From positions 1 to 6,279 of the forward strand of contig JACPVN010000510.1 of assembly GCA_016191715.1 (NCBI GenBank): a stretch of 6,279 bases of DNA, in the 5' to 3' direction. Under the pieces are notes generated by a model. That model saw only the letters and a list, made by a program, of their open reading frames with translations, did not search any database and was not told the origin of the DNA. Shown piece after piece: positions 5,991 to 6,279 of the stretch (within the stretch, counting starts at the first letter, position 1; every line of letters begins with the position of its first letter). Source of the stretch: Ignavibacteriota bacterium. GTDB lineage: Bacteria; Bacteroidota; Ignavibacteria; UBA10030; SZUA-254. The position numbers and the translations under genes are program-made.

Positions 5991-6239
5991 CTATCTGAAC
6001 AATAATTTTAATCCCGCACTTAAAAAGTGGGCTGAAGGAAATCCGATCCTGACGAAATAAAATGTCCCATGCGGGAATTTTTCTCGACCTTTTCTGAAAG
6101 CCTCTATAACATCTTTTCCTAAAAACCATTCTCCGCTTTCCGGTTCAATAGCGGCAAGCATTCCTTTTTTTTGCTTCAAAGAATGTAATTTGGTTAGGAC
6201 TGATGTCGAAAGTCGTCTTACTTTTGGTGTTTTAAGCAT
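5991..6239 (-). CDS. Small protein of unknown function (82 residues)
   Basis: I do not recognise a named family with certainty. The N-terminal quarter is basic (MLKTPKVRRLSTSVL, then KLHSLKQKKG). From about residue 27 the pattern is a short strand, a turn and a second strand (LAAIEPESGEWFLG), then an amphipathic helix (KDVIEAFRKGREKF) and a strand (GTFYFVRIGF). This beta-beta-alpha-beta order recalls small DUF5678-like proteins, which is a loose comparison. There is no signal peptide or membrane span. The start is well supported: ATG at 6239 has AAGGA six bases upstream. The gene ends 59 bases before the MazEF pair on the same strand, so co-transcription is possible, but the two have no evident functional link. 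The tail after RIGF is not obviously truncated. Confidence 0.6.
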   Translation of the reverse strand: MLKTPKVRRLSTSVLTKLHSLKQKKGMLAAIEPESGEWFLGKDVIEAFRKGREKFPHGTFYFVRIGFPSAHFLSAGLKLLFR

Positions 6240-6253
6240 TTGGATTCCTTTTA

Positions 6254-6279
6254 TCTATAGGATTACTTTACTGTCTCAA
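6254..6279 (-). promoter_or_regulatory. Possible promoter of the 82-residue protein gene
   Basis: On the minus strand TTGAGA (6279-6274) is followed after 14 bases by TATAGA (6259-6254), 14 bases before the ATG. The boxes resemble -35 and -10 elements, but the spacing is shorter than the usual 16-18 bases and the -10 lies very close to the start codon. The -35 box touches the window edge. Confidence 0.2.

Noticed and set aside
1..6279. tRNA, rRNA, CRISPR array, insertion sequence or attachment site
   Set aside because: No cloverleaf-like segment, regularly spaced repeat, transposase frame or long terminal inverted repeat was found on reading both strands; short or diverged cases could still be missed by eye.

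Overview
The window looks like chromosomal DNA of moderate to low GC from a bacterium of the Bacteroidota/Ignavibacteriota (Chlorobi-related) side of the tree. This is an inference, resting mainly on the N-terminus of the YebC protein (MGRAFEFRRARKEKRW type), on A/T-rich leaders with little or no Shine-Dalgarno sequence before several genes, and on the style of the toxin-antitoxin proteins. No rRNA, tRNA, CRISPR array or insertion sequence was seen, and no gene-free stretch exceeds about 150 bases.

Left part, plus strand (2-3143): the C-terminal two thirds of a CstA-family peptide/pyruvate transporter, cut by the window edge. After 55 bases comes a membrane-bound sensor kinase with seven predicted membrane spans, a PAS domain, a HisKA-like helix region and an intact HATPase domain. 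The helix region carries Tyr where the phosphoacceptor His should be, and it also lacks the Asn four residues later. The protein therefore looks like a pseudokinase or a strongly diverged kinase. No response regulator is visible nearby.

Middle, plus strand (3220-3814): a complete VapBC-type toxin-antitoxin pair, made of an AF2212-like (DUF104) antitoxin and a PIN-domain RNase toxin whose reading frames overlap. It converges with the minus-strand genes to its right.

Right part, minus strand, all co-directional (6239 down to 3853): a small 82-residue protein of unknown function, then a MazEF-type pair with an ATGA stop/start overlap, then a 141-base spacer holding short degenerate repeats and a possible promoter, then yebC, and 28 bases later a secreted protein with one CXXCH haem-binding motif. 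yebC and the cytochrome-like gene probably form an operon.

The window thus mixes core functions (nutrient uptake, translation factor, periplasmic redox protein) with two unrelated type II toxin-antitoxin modules. No wholly new multi-gene system is evident. The points that most deserve a second look are the His-less sensor kinase beside cstA and the uncharacterised monohaem protein behind yebC.
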